Of a DNA stretch of 64,000 nt, positions 1 through 11,922 are shown in pieces. The DNA is taken from positions 1 to 64,000 of the forward strand of contig CAZFIV010000013.1 of NCBI GenBank assembly GCA_964519665.1. Reading direction: 5' to 3'. This stretch comes from JANQQN01 sp964519665 (lineage in GTDB: Bacteria > Myxococcota > Kuafuiibacteriia > Kuafuiibacteriales > Kuafuiibacteriaceae). Position 1 is the stretch's first letter. Every line of letters begins with the position of its first letter. Made by a program: the position numbers and the translations under genes. A model generated the notes under the pieces. It searched no databases, was not told where the DNA came from, and saw nothing but the letters and a program-made list of their open reading frames with translations.

Positions 1-463
1 GTGGCGATGGCCGCTTGGGCATGTAGCGGCGAACCGTGCTTCGGGAAACGTCGAAGCCCAGCTTTCGCAACTCCGAGCAGATCCGTGGGCTTCCCCAGCG
101 ACTATGCTCGAAAGCCATCCTGCGAATCAGGCCGCGAAGCTCACCGTCGATTCGAGGCCTCCCGCTGCACGACGATTTCGACTTCCATCGCCAGAACAGG
201 CGAAAGCCACGTCGATGCCAACGAACCACCGTATCCGGCTGAACGACGATGAGAGCGTTTCGCCAATGGGGCCACAGCTTCGACATCACCATCCAGAACG
301 CCCTGTCCAGGGACCTGAGTGGAGGCCGTGGACGCTCCGCCTTCAGGACCGCGAGCTGTTGGCGCAGTGCGAGATTCTCCGCGACCAGGTTTGTCCGGCT
401 CCTTGTTGCCGCCACAACGGCACCGAACAGCAGCGAGACCCACCCGAGCATCGCTGCGATCAT
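1..463 (-). CDS. Integrase-core transposase, N-terminal half (cut by window edge)
   Basis: An open frame starts at the ATG complementary to 461-463 and runs off the left edge with no stop, giving 154 codons. It opens with a short hydrophobic stretch and a leucine-rich segment (LRQQLAVLK). It continues with VVRWHRRGFRLFWRWK, GRPRI, LIRRMAFEHSRWGSPRI and STVRRYM. This order is characteristic of the region before the DDE (rve) catalytic core in IS3/IS481-like integrase-type transposases. The catalytic residues would lie outside the window, so I cannot say whether the element is intact. No terminal inverted repeat is visible between it and the M48 gene at 608. Family identity is fairly sure; the exact IS family is not. 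Confidence 0.75.
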   Translation of the reverse strand, partial: MIAAMLGWVSLLFGAVVAATRSRTNLVAENLALRQQLAVLKAERPRPPLRSLDRAFWMVMSKLWPHWRNALIVVQPDTVVRWHRRGFRLFWRWKSKSSCSGRPRIDGELRGLIRRMAFEHSRWGSPRICSELRKLGFDVSRSTVRRYMPKRPSP

Positions 464-607
464 GTCGCATTTGGCCGCGCCCAGCATCGGATACCTACGC
501 GATTGACGTCGGGCAGGGGTCCGCCAAGCCTTCGAGATTGCCGAAGGATCGGTTTTGGCCAACCACAATAGTATCTCGCGGTGTTTGGGCTTTCATGTCG
601 CGGCCGA

Positions 608-2206
608 CTATTCGTTTTCGATGCCGTTGGCCTTGAGCCGCGGGTCATCGGAAGGCAGGCAGAGCTTGGCGGTGGAGACGAGATCGTTGTCGAGGGCGGT
701 GGCGTCTTCATCGTAGAGCCGGTCGCCCGCTGCGCTCGCGATGGTTGCCCGGGCGTGCTGGACGGCCGGAACCGCTTCTGTGCATCGGCCAATCCTGAGC
801 AGGACGTCCGCTCGCCAGAAGGCGGAGTATGGGTCGTCGGGCTTGAGGGCGGCGGCGGCGGTCAGATAGGGTTCGGCCGCTTCGAGCTCGTTGCGGTCGA
901 CGTGGTTCATGCCGATGTCGAACAGTTGGTTGGCGCTGCTTCCCGATACCCACCACCACGGCGTCGACGACGGGAACACCTTCGGCACTTGCATCAACAA
1001 CGCGAGCCCTACCGTCCCGACGGCGGGCACGACGACCCGCCAGATGCTCCGGGCGGGCGGAAGGGGGCGTGGGTAGTCGGGCGTCACTCCGGCCGCGAGG
1101 AGCCGGTCGTATAATGAAGGGTGGGTGCCACCCCGGATGACCGCGGGCGCACCGTTGAGCTCGTAGAGCTTGGCCAGCGCGAGCGCGTACGTCGACCCGT
1201 CGGTGTGAGTTTGGGCGTGCGCATCCGCCTCGCGCTCGAGGCGGCGCTGAACGCCCCGAAACAGCAGGCCGAGCAGGAGCACCCCTGCGATCAGAACAAG
1301 CCCCCTGAAGAACTGACCGTTCACCAACAGGCCCAGACCGAACAGCGAACCGAGAGCGGTCAGGATACTCACCAAGACTCGCAGCCCGACCGCGGTGCGC
1401 GACTCGCAGAGGTGCCCGACTTCGTGGCTGGCGACCGCTTTCAGCTCGGCCTCGTTCAGGTGTTCGACCGCTGACGACGTGAACACCAGCAATCCCGACG
1501 GCGGGAACGCAAACGCGTTGGCCATGTCGGTGTGAAGAACCCACACGTCGTTGGCCGAAACGCCCTGCCCCCCGACCGTCGACGCGACGATCGACACCAG
1601 ACGCTCGTCGGCGGGCGACGCCTTTCCGAAGACCCGCAACCCCTTCAACGGCAGGCCGAACGTCGCCACCAAGGTGATGACCACCACCGCCCCGCCCGCG
1701 CCGACCGCTCCCCACGGCCACGCCACGAACGTGAGGGGAACGAACGCCAACAGAGACAGGTGCGAGGCCGCCGCGACGAACAGCACCGCCAGGTCGAGCA
1801 TCTGGGCGAAGCCGGACCGCGGTCGCCCGAGCAGCGCGACCGAGCTCCAACCCATCGCTCCTATGAACACGCCGGCCACCGCCAATGCCACCGCCACGCC
1901 GACCAACCAAGGCGGAGCGGCCGACAGCGGCCCCACCAGCAACGCGGTGGTCGCCGCGAAGAGCAAGGTCGTGAAGAACACCGTCATTCGGAGCGTGACC
2001 CTCAGCGGCCAGCTCACCCGAGCCCTCGCCGTCCAGTGCGCATGAGGGCCGAGCCGACCCAGCTCGCTCAGCCCCGGCGCGAGCGCGAGGAGGACGGTGA
2101 CCCCCGCCGCCAGCATCGATACGACGACCGCGTAGACGAGAGGCACCCATCGCAGGGCGGGCGCCAGCACCTCGGGCGGGATCACGGCGGTCAGCTGCAT
2201 GGACAC
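608..2206 (-). CDS. M48-family membrane metallopeptidase with TPR-like tail
   Basis: Predicted inner-membrane zinc endopeptidase of the HtpX/Ste24 (M48) type, 532 residues from a GTG; an ATG two codons later is an alternative. Several hydrophobic segments lie at about residues 20-45, 70-120 and 140-190. The zinc motif HEVGH is at about 261-265 and the third-ligand region EREADAHAQ at about 323-331, followed by the typical THPSLYDR. Two further hydrophobic stretches lie between 275 and 315. The last 100 residues (ANQLFDIGMNHVDRNELEAA and onward) look like TPR helices. It is the last gene of a minus-strand run, 36 nt after the preceding membrane-protein gene. The substrate is unknown; quality control of membrane proteins is the usual role of the family. 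Confidence 0.85.
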   Translation of the reverse strand: MSMQLTAVIPPEVLAPALRWVPLVYAVVVSMLAAGVTVLLALAPGLSELGRLGPHAHWTARARVSWPLRVTLRMTVFFTTLLFAATTALLVGPLSAAPPWLVGVAVALAVAGVFIGAMGWSSVALLGRPRSGFAQMLDLAVLFVAAASHLSLLAFVPLTFVAWPWGAVGAGGAVVVITLVATFGLPLKGLRVFGKASPADERLVSIVASTVGGQGVSANDVWVLHTDMANAFAFPPSGLLVFTSSAVEHLNEAELKAVASHEVGHLCESRTAVGLRVLVSILTALGSLFGLGLLVNGQFFRGLVLIAGVLLLGLLFRGVQRRLEREADAHAQTHTDGSTYALALAKLYELNGAPAVIRGGTHPSLYDRLLAAGVTPDYPRPLPPARSIWRVVVPAVGTVGLALLMQVPKVFPSSTPWWWVSGSSANQLFDIGMNHVDRNELEAAEPYLTAAAALKPDDPYSAFWRADVLLRIGRCTEAVPAVQHARATIASAAGDRLYDEDATALDNDLVSTAKLCLPSDDPRLKANGIENE

Positions 2207-2242
2207 CCCAGCTTAGAGCAACGAACGGCCGCCCGCCACCCG

Positions 2243-3448
2243 TCACCGGTTAACGGTGAGCTCGCTGATGAAGCCACCCCGCAAACAGCGGGTGTCGTCG
2301 TCACTCGTGCAGCACAGCTGACCGCCTCGCAGGTCGTCGCCGATGCCCTCGAGGTCTTCGACGATCACCTTGGTCTCGACCGCCTCTCCCGGGGGAAGCC
2401 AGTGATCGAAGTTCTTGACGGATGCGACGGAGCAAATCCCGCCCTTGCACAGCTCCAGGGCCCCGAAGTTCGTACATAGGGGCGCGGGGTTGTCTCCCCC
2501 TCGGAACAGGACGATCTCGATCTCGATACCCGAGCCCGTGCGAACCGGCGGGCTCGTGAACTCGACGTACACATCGTCGTGGTGGTCCATGCTCTTTTGA
2601 TACTCGTGCAACTCGACGTTCAAGACGATACCGACGACCACGAACGTCCAAATACACATGCCGCCCCCCACGAACCGAAGGGGCCACCAACCACCGAGCT
2701 GGGCCCAATACACCCCGATCACCAAGCCCGGCGCGACGATGATGAACCAGAAGAACGCGACGAGGACAAACGCGATGTACTCTTCGGCCGCGTCTTCCAA
2801 AAAGATGACCATCGCGAACACCGGGACCATGCTGATGATCGAAGACGCCAATCCGTAGATGGTCACGACCTCGATTCGCCCCCGATCTTTCTCGGAGCTG
2901 ATGCGTCCCAGGACCTTGGCGAACAGCAGGATCAAGGTGCCCGTGGCCACCGCCATGACCGCCTGCCAGATGACTTTCACGCTCGTCTCTTGAAGCGCGT
3001 CCGTCGCGTGCTTCAGCACCTCTTTGACCATCTCGCTCGGCGAGGTCGCCGTCTCGAGCGTCGAAAAGACCAGCGCGGCGATCAGCGATGCGATCACCAG
3101 ATAGGCCGACGGGCTGACGAAGTCGTTGGCATCGGCGCTGCTCTTGCCGTCGGTCGGCTTCTCGAGGTCTTCGACGATCTTACGTCCGGCTCGCCAGGGC
3201 GTGAGGCCGGTGATGAACCACGTCCGAATGAAGTCGGCGATGAAATCACCGATTTCACCCAGTAGCGAATCGAAGGTACCAGAGAAGGTGTTTTCGACCC
3301 TCGCGCCGAGCTTCCGCGACCCTTGCGCCGGCTGATCGCCGGGCGGCGGCGGCAGCGGTGGTTCCTCCGGGGGCGGCGCTGCGCTGCCCGCGGGCGGTGG
3401 CATCCGCACCGGGGGCATCTGTTGGGTGGGGTCATGGTCCGTCGGCAC
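2243..3448 (-). CDS. Multi-pass membrane protein, Yip1-like, unknown function
   Basis: A 401-residue protein with a proline-rich cytoplasmic-looking N-terminus (residues 1-40). A segment FIRTWFITGLTPWRAGRKI is reminiscent of the entry to Yip1-type domains. About five hydrophobic segments follow between residues 110 and 290. The last 110 residues are soluble, contain six cysteines (LCTNFGALELCKGGIC, QLCCTSDDDTRC) and are probably exported and disulfide-bonded. It lies between the aldo/keto reductase and the M48 peptidase on the same strand, with short gaps, so co-transcription is likely. The Yip1 resemblance is a judgement from hydrophobicity and the TPW motif; function is not recognised. Confidence 0.6.
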   Translation of the reverse strand: MPTDHDPTQQMPPVRMPPPAGSAAPPPEEPPLPPPPGDQPAQGSRKLGARVENTFSGTFDSLLGEIGDFIADFIRTWFITGLTPWRAGRKIVEDLEKPTDGKSSADANDFVSPSAYLVIASLIAALVFSTLETATSPSEMVKEVLKHATDALQETSVKVIWQAVMAVATGTLILLFAKVLGRISSEKDRGRIEVVTIYGLASSIISMVPVFAMVIFLEDAAEEYIAFVLVAFFWFIIVAPGLVIGVYWAQLGGWWPLRFVGGGMCIWTFVVVGIVLNVELHEYQKSMDHHDDVYVEFTSPPVRTGSGIEIEIVLFRGGDNPAPLCTNFGALELCKGGICSVASVKNFDHWLPPGEAVETKVIVEDLEGIGDDLRGGQLCCTSDDDTRCLRGGFISELTVNR

Positions 3449-3495
3449 CTTTGCAAGCTAACTGAATCGCCCGCTTGCGGGTACCGCGAGCGACC

Positions 3496-4698
<1,203 letters not shown>

Positions 4699-5008
4699 TC
4701 AATGAAAACGGTCACACAGGGAAGCACCTCATGCTAGCCCCCTAAGACCAACTCGACGCAACCCTGAGGCCCACCCGGGCATCGATCGTTCAGCCATGAC
4801 GACCGACAAGAGCGCACCCCTCTTTCGCCGAAACATCGAGTTAACCCTCAAGCACAACGACCCGACGTCGGGCGGTGCTGAAGCGCACTGGCTCAAGAGC
4901 AGACACGAATCCGAACAAGGCGCACTCCCAAGCTGGCCATCCGTTTTTTCGGCCGATTTGCAAAACAGGGTGTCTGAAGTAGGCAAAGAGGAGTATTCAA
5001 CCGACATC
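4699..5008. other. Divergent intergenic region between AKR and Ada-like genes
   Basis: About 310 bases separate the two divergent genes if the Ada-like gene starts at 5009. The upstream in-frame extension from 4796 encodes about 70 residues with no recognisable domain, so I treat it as leader DNA. It contains a T6 tract (4944-4949) and a purine-rich AAAGAGGAG at 4985-4993 that may be the ribosome-binding site for the start at 5009, although the spacing of 15 nt is long. No convincing promoter hexamers were found. Confidence 0.4.
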
Positions 5009-5638
5009 ATGGATCGACAGCTCGACACCGCCGATGGCCGCTTCTTCGTCGCCAAGCCTTCTCTCGGGATCTACTGTCGTCCTGTCTGTCGTGTGCGGCC
5101 CTCCGATGAGCACAGCGCTCAGCTCCTGCCGAGCGCGGCGGCGGCCGAGGGCCGAGGCTTCCGGCCGTGCCTCGAATGCCAGCCCGAGTCCGGTCCCTTT
5201 TTGCCCGCCTGGCGGGGCACCCAAAGCACTGTCGACCGCGCGTACCGGCTGATCGAAGCGGGTGCGCTCGACCATGGGTCGCCCGCCGACCTCGCGGAGC
5301 GACTCGGTGTGACCGAGCGACAGCTCGAGCGCTTGTTCGACGTGCATCTCGGCGCCGGCATCGAGCAGGTCGCGATGACCCACCGGCTGAAGCGAGCCAA
5401 GCGGCTGCTGTCGGACAATCAACGTCTTTCACTCAGCCAAATCGCGTTGCAAGCCGGCTTTCCGAGCGTGGAGCGCCTTCAATCGGCGTTCGAGAGCCTG
5501 CACGGCCGGCCGTTGTCGGAGTTTCGCACTCAGCCCGAGCCCACCATCGAGCCCGAAGACGACTTCGACGACGACACTTCGCGGTTTTCGGCCTTGAGCC
5601 TCAATGTGACCGACCTCCTACTGGTTCCTCAGTACTGA
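5009..5638 (+). CDS. Ada-type zinc domain plus AraC HTH regulator, no methyltransferase domain
   Basis: The first half matches the Ada/AlkA N-terminal zinc domain: DGRFFVAKPSLGIYCRPVC, then GFRPCLECQPE. These supply four cysteines, the first being the methyl-phosphotriester acceptor in Ada. The second half is an AraC-family double HTH (AQRAYRLIEAG-like start, then MTHRLKRAKRLL and LSLSQIALQAGF). A short acidic tail follows. The MGMT (O6-alkylguanine transferase) domain of full Ada and the AlkA glycosylase domain are both absent. I choose ATG 5009 because the Ada homology begins there; ATG 4796 would add 71 unfamiliar residues. Likely role: sensing of methylated DNA backbone and activation of repair genes. 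The stop codon abuts a tandem repeat. Confidence 0.75.
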   Translation: MDRQLDTADGRFFVAKPSLGIYCRPVCRVRPSDEHSAQLLPSAAAAEGRGFRPCLECQPESGPFLPAWRGTQSTVDRAYRLIEAGALDHGSPADLAERLGVTERQLERLFDVHLGAGIEQVAMTHRLKRAKRLLSDNQRLSLSQIALQAGFPSVERLQSAFESLHGRPLSEFRTQPEPTIEPEDDFDDDTSRFSALSLNVTDLLLVPQY

Positions 5639-5763
5639 GCGCCGTCAAACCTGAGCGCCGTCAAACCTTGGCGCCGTCAAACCTGAGCGACGTAAAACCT
5701 GGGCGCCGTCAAACCTGGACGCCGTCAAACCTGAGCGACGTCAAACCTGGGCGCCGTCAAACC
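5639..5763. repeat. 16-bp tandem repeat, 7 full copies plus a partial
   Basis: Seven consecutive units of the form GCGCCGTCAAACCTGA begin at 5639, 5655, 5671, 5687, 5703, 5719 and 5735, followed by a 13-base partial copy at 5751. Variation is confined to a few positions (GCGACG, ACGCCG, CTTG or CTGG). The array fills the entire gap between two convergent genes: it starts directly after the plus-strand TGA, and the minus-strand TGA (complement of 5757-5759) lies in the partial copy. There are no spacers, so this is not CRISPR. Confidence 0.95.
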
Positions 5764-7184
5764 GACGTCACCACCGCCTGCAGCCGGTCCCAAAGCGCCG
5801 ACACGTGAGCCCGAGTCGTCGCTTCGGCGCCGATCGAGATTCGAACCATCCACCGCCCTTGGAGCTTGGCCGCGGTGAGGTAAGCAAAGCCGCTGTCGTT
5901 GATGGCCGCAACCCAGCGGAGGGTGTGCTCATCGAGGGCCTCATCGACCAGTCCGGGGGGCTCGTGCCGAACGCAGACCGTCTGCAGGGTGACCGGGGCG
6001 ACCAGGCGCCAGTCCGGGGCCGCCTCGACCTGTTCCTGAAGCCATCTTGCATTGTCGACGTCGCGCCGAATCCGGGTTCGAATCGCCGCTGCGCCTTCCA
6101 GGCGAAGATGAAACCACATCTTGAGGGCCCGAAACCGGCGGCCCAGGGGAAGACCCCAGTTGCGATATTGAATGACGTCGGCCCCGCGGCTCCGAAGATA
6201 GCTGGGGTCCGTCGACATGCACCGCTCCAAAAATTCGACGTCGCGCACGAACATCAAGGAGCAGTCGAACACCGTTCCGAACCACTTGTGCGCGTTGATC
6301 ACCAGACTGTCGGCGAGCTCCGCGCCGTCGAACATCCACCGATAGTCCGGCAACAGGGCGGCGGCACCCGCCATCGCCGAATCGATATGGAGCCAGGCAC
6401 CGACCTTGCGAGCGACCTCGGCAACGGGCCGAATCGGATCGACCGCGGTGACTCCGGTCGTACCGACGGTCGCCACGACGGCGGCGGGGACTCGCCCCGC
6501 GTCTCGGTCTTTCGCGATCATTCGCTCGAGGACGACCGGATCAAGGGCGTAGCGCTCGTCGGTGGGCACCGCTCGGAAATACCGTCGACCGAACCCCGCC
6601 AATAAGACAGCCTTTTCGATCGAGCTGTGGGCCTGCTCCGAAACGTAAACGCACAGCGGCGCCTCGTGCTCGAAGATGCCACCCCGGTCGAGCGCGAACC
6701 GAGACGCCCGTTCTCGCGCGCAGATCATGGCCACCAACGACGCGGTGGATGCAGTATCGTGAATGGAGCCGCGCCAGCCGTCATCGAGCCCGAACAGCTG
6801 TCGATACCAGTCGCAGGTCACCGTCTCGAGCTCCGTCAACGCCGGGGCCGCCTCCCAGTTCAGACCCACCACGCCGAGCCCGGTCGACAATAGGTCTCCC
6901 AACGTCGAGGCCAGACCGGCGTTGGCGGGAAAGTAGGCGTAGTAGTGGGGGTGTTGAAAGTTCGAGATCCCCGGAGCAATGACCCGCTCGACCTCCTCGA
7001 GGAGTCGAGTCATCTCGGCGTCGACTTCGGTCGGCGGTGACTCGGGCACCGGCCCTCCGAGAGCGTCCGAGACGAACCCCGGTGAGACCGGTGAACGGAC
7101 CGGACGTTGAGCGACGGTCGCGCGGTGGTCGGCGATCCAATCGACCAACCGGTGCCCGAGCCGTCGAAACTCTTCTGGCGTCAT
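5757..7184 (-). CDS. Aromatic-L-amino-acid decarboxylase-like PLP enzyme
   Basis: A 475-residue group II pyridoxal-phosphate decarboxylase. It matches the DDC/tyrosine/tryptophan decarboxylase family: FRRLGHRLVDWIADH at the start, PHYYAYFPANAG, a TNWEAAPALTEL-like substrate region (LNWEAAPALTELE), WLHIDSAMAGAA, and the PLP lysine in INAHKWFGTVFDCS. The expected reaction is decarboxylation of an aromatic amino acid to an amine. The open frame extends 26 codons further upstream, but ATG 7184 (MTPEEF) aligns with family N-termini. The stop codon is inside the 16-bp tandem repeat shared with the convergent Ada-like gene. Substrate (Tyr, Trp, Phe or DOPA) cannot be told from the sequence. Confidence 0.87.
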   Translation of the reverse strand: MTPEEFRRLGHRLVDWIADHRATVAQRPVRSPVSPGFVSDALGGPVPESPPTEVDAEMTRLLEEVERVIAPGISNFQHPHYYAYFPANAGLASTLGDLLSTGLGVVGLNWEAAPALTELETVTCDWYRQLFGLDDGWRGSIHDTASTASLVAMICARERASRFALDRGGIFEHEAPLCVYVSEQAHSSIEKAVLLAGFGRRYFRAVPTDERYALDPVVLERMIAKDRDAGRVPAAVVATVGTTGVTAVDPIRPVAEVARKVGAWLHIDSAMAGAAALLPDYRWMFDGAELADSLVINAHKWFGTVFDCSLMFVRDVEFLERCMSTDPSYLRSRGADVIQYRNWGLPLGRRFRALKMWFHLRLEGAAAIRTRIRRDVDNARWLQEQVEAAPDWRLVAPVTLQTVCVRHEPPGLVDEALDEHTLRWVAAINDSGFAYLTAAKLQGRWMVRISIGAEATTRAHVSALWDRLQAVVTSV

Positions 7185-7283
7185 GCGGCCAGTGTAGTGC
7201 CTCGAGGCTACGCTCGCACAAGGGGCAAGCGAGGCACCGAGCCTGGTGGCTCGCGGACTCAAGTTCGATTGAAATCAGAGGCA

Positions 7284-7309
7284 GAGCGCCCCCGGAATCG
7301 GGGGCGCTC
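7284..7309 (-). terminator. Perfect 11-bp hairpin downstream of the EGF-like lipoprotein
   Basis: GAGCGCCCCCG at 7284-7294 and CGGGGGCGCTC at 7299-7309 pair perfectly around a GAAT loop. It sits 20 bases after the stop of the minus-strand lipoprotein gene and before the start of the decarboxylase gene. The downstream T-rich tract on the minus strand is weak, so efficiency is uncertain. Confidence 0.65.
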
Positions 7310-7329
7310 AAAGAGGGAGGAATGGTGAA

Positions 7330-8487
7330 TCAGGGGAAGGTCGTGTTGTTACCGCACTCGACGGTGAACGTGCCTTCGATGAAGTCGCCGTTGCCGAGAC
7401 CAACGTAGACTTCGGCGCCAACCGTGCCTTCGCCGTCATCGATCAGGTCGTCTTCATCATCATCCGGACCGAGAACGCTCGTGATCGCAAACGCTCCGCC
7501 GATGCCCGACCCGGTGAAGGGGCTCGTAGTGCTGGTCACCGTCACATCAACATACAGCGTGTCGCTCTCACGTGGATCTGGCGTGCCATCGGCCTGCGGA
7601 TAGAAGATGGCCGGGCGAGTCCCAAGGACGTCCTTACCCTCGACGGGGTCTTCGCCGGCGTCCGGAGCGCGGCAACGGTCACCAACTTCACAGTTTGTCA
7701 CGTTCATATTGAAAGCGCTCGCACCGCCGAACAGCTGACCCGCGAGGGCCCCGGTCAAATCGAGCTGGAAGCCAGCCGCGTCCCCACTCGCCTTGTACTG
7801 ACGGGTGCAGACCGCATCGGTGAGCGCGGTGCCGCCGGTAACGCTACCGCCGACCATATTGCCCCCGATCATGCCGGTGAATTCGACGAAGACCTCTAAG
7901 CAGTCACCCGAACCGTCCGGGTCATCCGTGGTGCAGAACGTGAAGTCGTTGTCCGGGCAGTTGGCCGTCGTCTCGTCGTCCGTACCGTCGGGCAGCTGCT
8001 TCAGCGGACAGGTCGTATCAGCCGTGATGTCACCCGGCCACTCGAGGCCCGCAGTGGCCGCGCAGTCGGTGCCGTCCCACTCGAACCCAGTGTCGCAGCG
8101 GCAGATAACGATCACGTTGCCTGGTTCGCCGCGGGCGTTGCAAACACCGTTGCTGCAGGGGTTCGGGGTGCAAGCCTCGGCGAACTCGTCCCGAAGGCAG
8201 ACGCCGAGACCGGTGTCTGCGTCGGGCTCGAAGCACGTCAAGCCCGTCGCGCAGTTGACAACGACTCCCGTAATGGAGTCCGTCCCGCAGGCCTCGCCTT
8301 CTGCGGCGGGCAGGTCGGCGTTGTCGGTGAATTCCGTCAGGGGAGGACGAGTGTCCTCGGTTTCACAGCCGCTGATCACGAAGATCCCGGCGAAGGCGCT
8401 CATCAGTGCTAACTGACCAAGCTTACCCATATTGAATGCCTCCATACGTACTGAAGTACCTTTTTTGAGTCTCACTCGGTTAAACAA
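7330..8487 (-). CDS. Lipoprotein with EGF-like module, downstream of TonB receptor
   Basis: The frame opens at 8487, but the probable start is one of the internal ATGs (MEAFNMGKLGQ) just before a lipoprotein signal ending in the lipobox VISGC; the mature protein starts at that cysteine. A cysteine-rich section CTPNPCSNGVCNARGE...CRCDTGF...DC has the spacing of an EGF-like module. The remaining 250 residues are acidic, rich in Gly, Thr and Asp, and look like a secreted beta-rich domain. It directly follows the TonB-dependent receptor, with stop and start about 1 nt apart by the longest frame, so the two are probably co-transcribed and may work together at the cell surface. Exact function unknown. 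Confidence 0.7.
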   Translation of the reverse strand: MFNRVRLKKGTSVRMEAFNMGKLGQLALMSAFAGIFVISGCETEDTRPPLTEFTDNADLPAAEGEACGTDSITGVVVNCATGLTCFEPDADTGLGVCLRDEFAEACTPNPCSNGVCNARGEPGNVIVICRCDTGFEWDGTDCAATAGLEWPGDITADTTCPLKQLPDGTDDETTANCPDNDFTFCTTDDPDGSGDCLEVFVEFTGMIGGNMVGGSVTGGTALTDAVCTRQYKASGDAAGFQLDLTGALAGQLFGGASAFNMNVTNCEVGDRCRAPDAGEDPVEGKDVLGTRPAIFYPQADGTPDPRESDTLYVDVTVTSTTSPFTGSGIGGAFAITSVLGPDDDEDDLIDDGEGTVGAEVYVGLGNGDFIEGTFTVECGNNTTFP

Positions 8488-11475
<2,988 letters not shown>

Positions 11476-11553
11476 TGTTAGGCCTCCTGTATGCGTCGGA
11501 GTTTCCCATCCCCGAGCGATAGTGTCGCGTAACACACACAGGTAACGTGGGCC

Positions 11554-11582
11554 ACTATAAAACGCGGAAATCTGACCGGTAA
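11554..11582 (-). promoter_or_regulatory. Candidate sigma-70-type promoter for the receptor gene
   Basis: On the minus strand TTACCG (11577-11582) is followed after 17 bases by TATAGT (11554-11559). The -10 box is good and the -35 poor. It would give a leader of roughly 70-75 nt before the TTG start. Assigned from hexamer similarity and spacing alone. Confidence 0.3.
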
Positions 11583-11588
11583 CGATTG

Positions 11589-11633
11589 AAACTGACTGCT
11601 CGGTGAAGATATGCCTGCGGGTCAGTTTTTTTT
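11589..11633 (+). terminator. Orphan plus-strand intrinsic terminator in receptor leader
   Basis: AAACTGAC (11589-11596) pairs with GTCAGTTT (11621-11628), and the right arm merges into a run of eight T (11626-11633), as expected for an intrinsic terminator reading on the plus strand. The 24-base loop can partly pair internally. No plus-strand gene ends here; the annotated genes run the other way. Confidence 0.45.
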
Positions 11634-11879
11634 GACGACCGCCCATCGGCAGTTCCTGACCGCGATTCAAACGCCGCGGGGGCGGCTCTTATGGCTCTTG
11701 GGGTCGGGGGGATGTCGACCGTATCGAGTGACACCCACTGTTAAATGACTGCCGACTCGGTCCTTGGGGGATTGTAGCGGTGGCCTGCCGAGCGTCAATA
11801 GGGGAGTATCAGAAGCGGACCTTCGAGCCGGAGCGTCGAGGCGGAGCGTCAACGGAGACTGCGCGCACCGCGACCCGCC

Positions 11880-11922
11880 TAACGGCTTCCTAACGGCTTC
11901 CTAACGGCTTCCTAACGGCTTC
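11880..11922. repeat. 11-bp tandem repeat over the TPR gene stop codon
   Basis: TAACGGCTTCC is repeated at 11880, 11891 and 11902, with a fourth copy (10 of 11 bases) at 11913. The stop codon TAG of the minus-strand TPR gene (complement of 11912-11914) falls at the last junction, so the repeat extends from inside the coding end into the intergenic DNA. Confidence 0.95.

Larger units (their letters stand above)
11476..11911. other. Leader region of the TonB-dependent receptor
   Basis: About 435 bases without a gene lie between the TPR gene stop and the receptor start. The region holds the receptor ribosome-binding site, a weak promoter candidate (11554-11582), an orphan plus-strand terminator-like hairpin with eight T (11589-11633), and at its far end the 11-bp tandem repeat. 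I saw no match to a Fur box. The separation suggests that the receptor is transcribed from its own promoter rather than only by read-through. Confidence 0.5.

Noticed and set aside
4796..5008. N-terminal extension of the Ada-like gene
   Set aside because: Seventy-one residues without family similarity; the Ada zinc domain starts right after ATG 5009.
5639..5763. 16-bp array considered as CRISPR
   Set aside because: Units are directly adjacent with no spacers and are too short; no cas gene is in the window.
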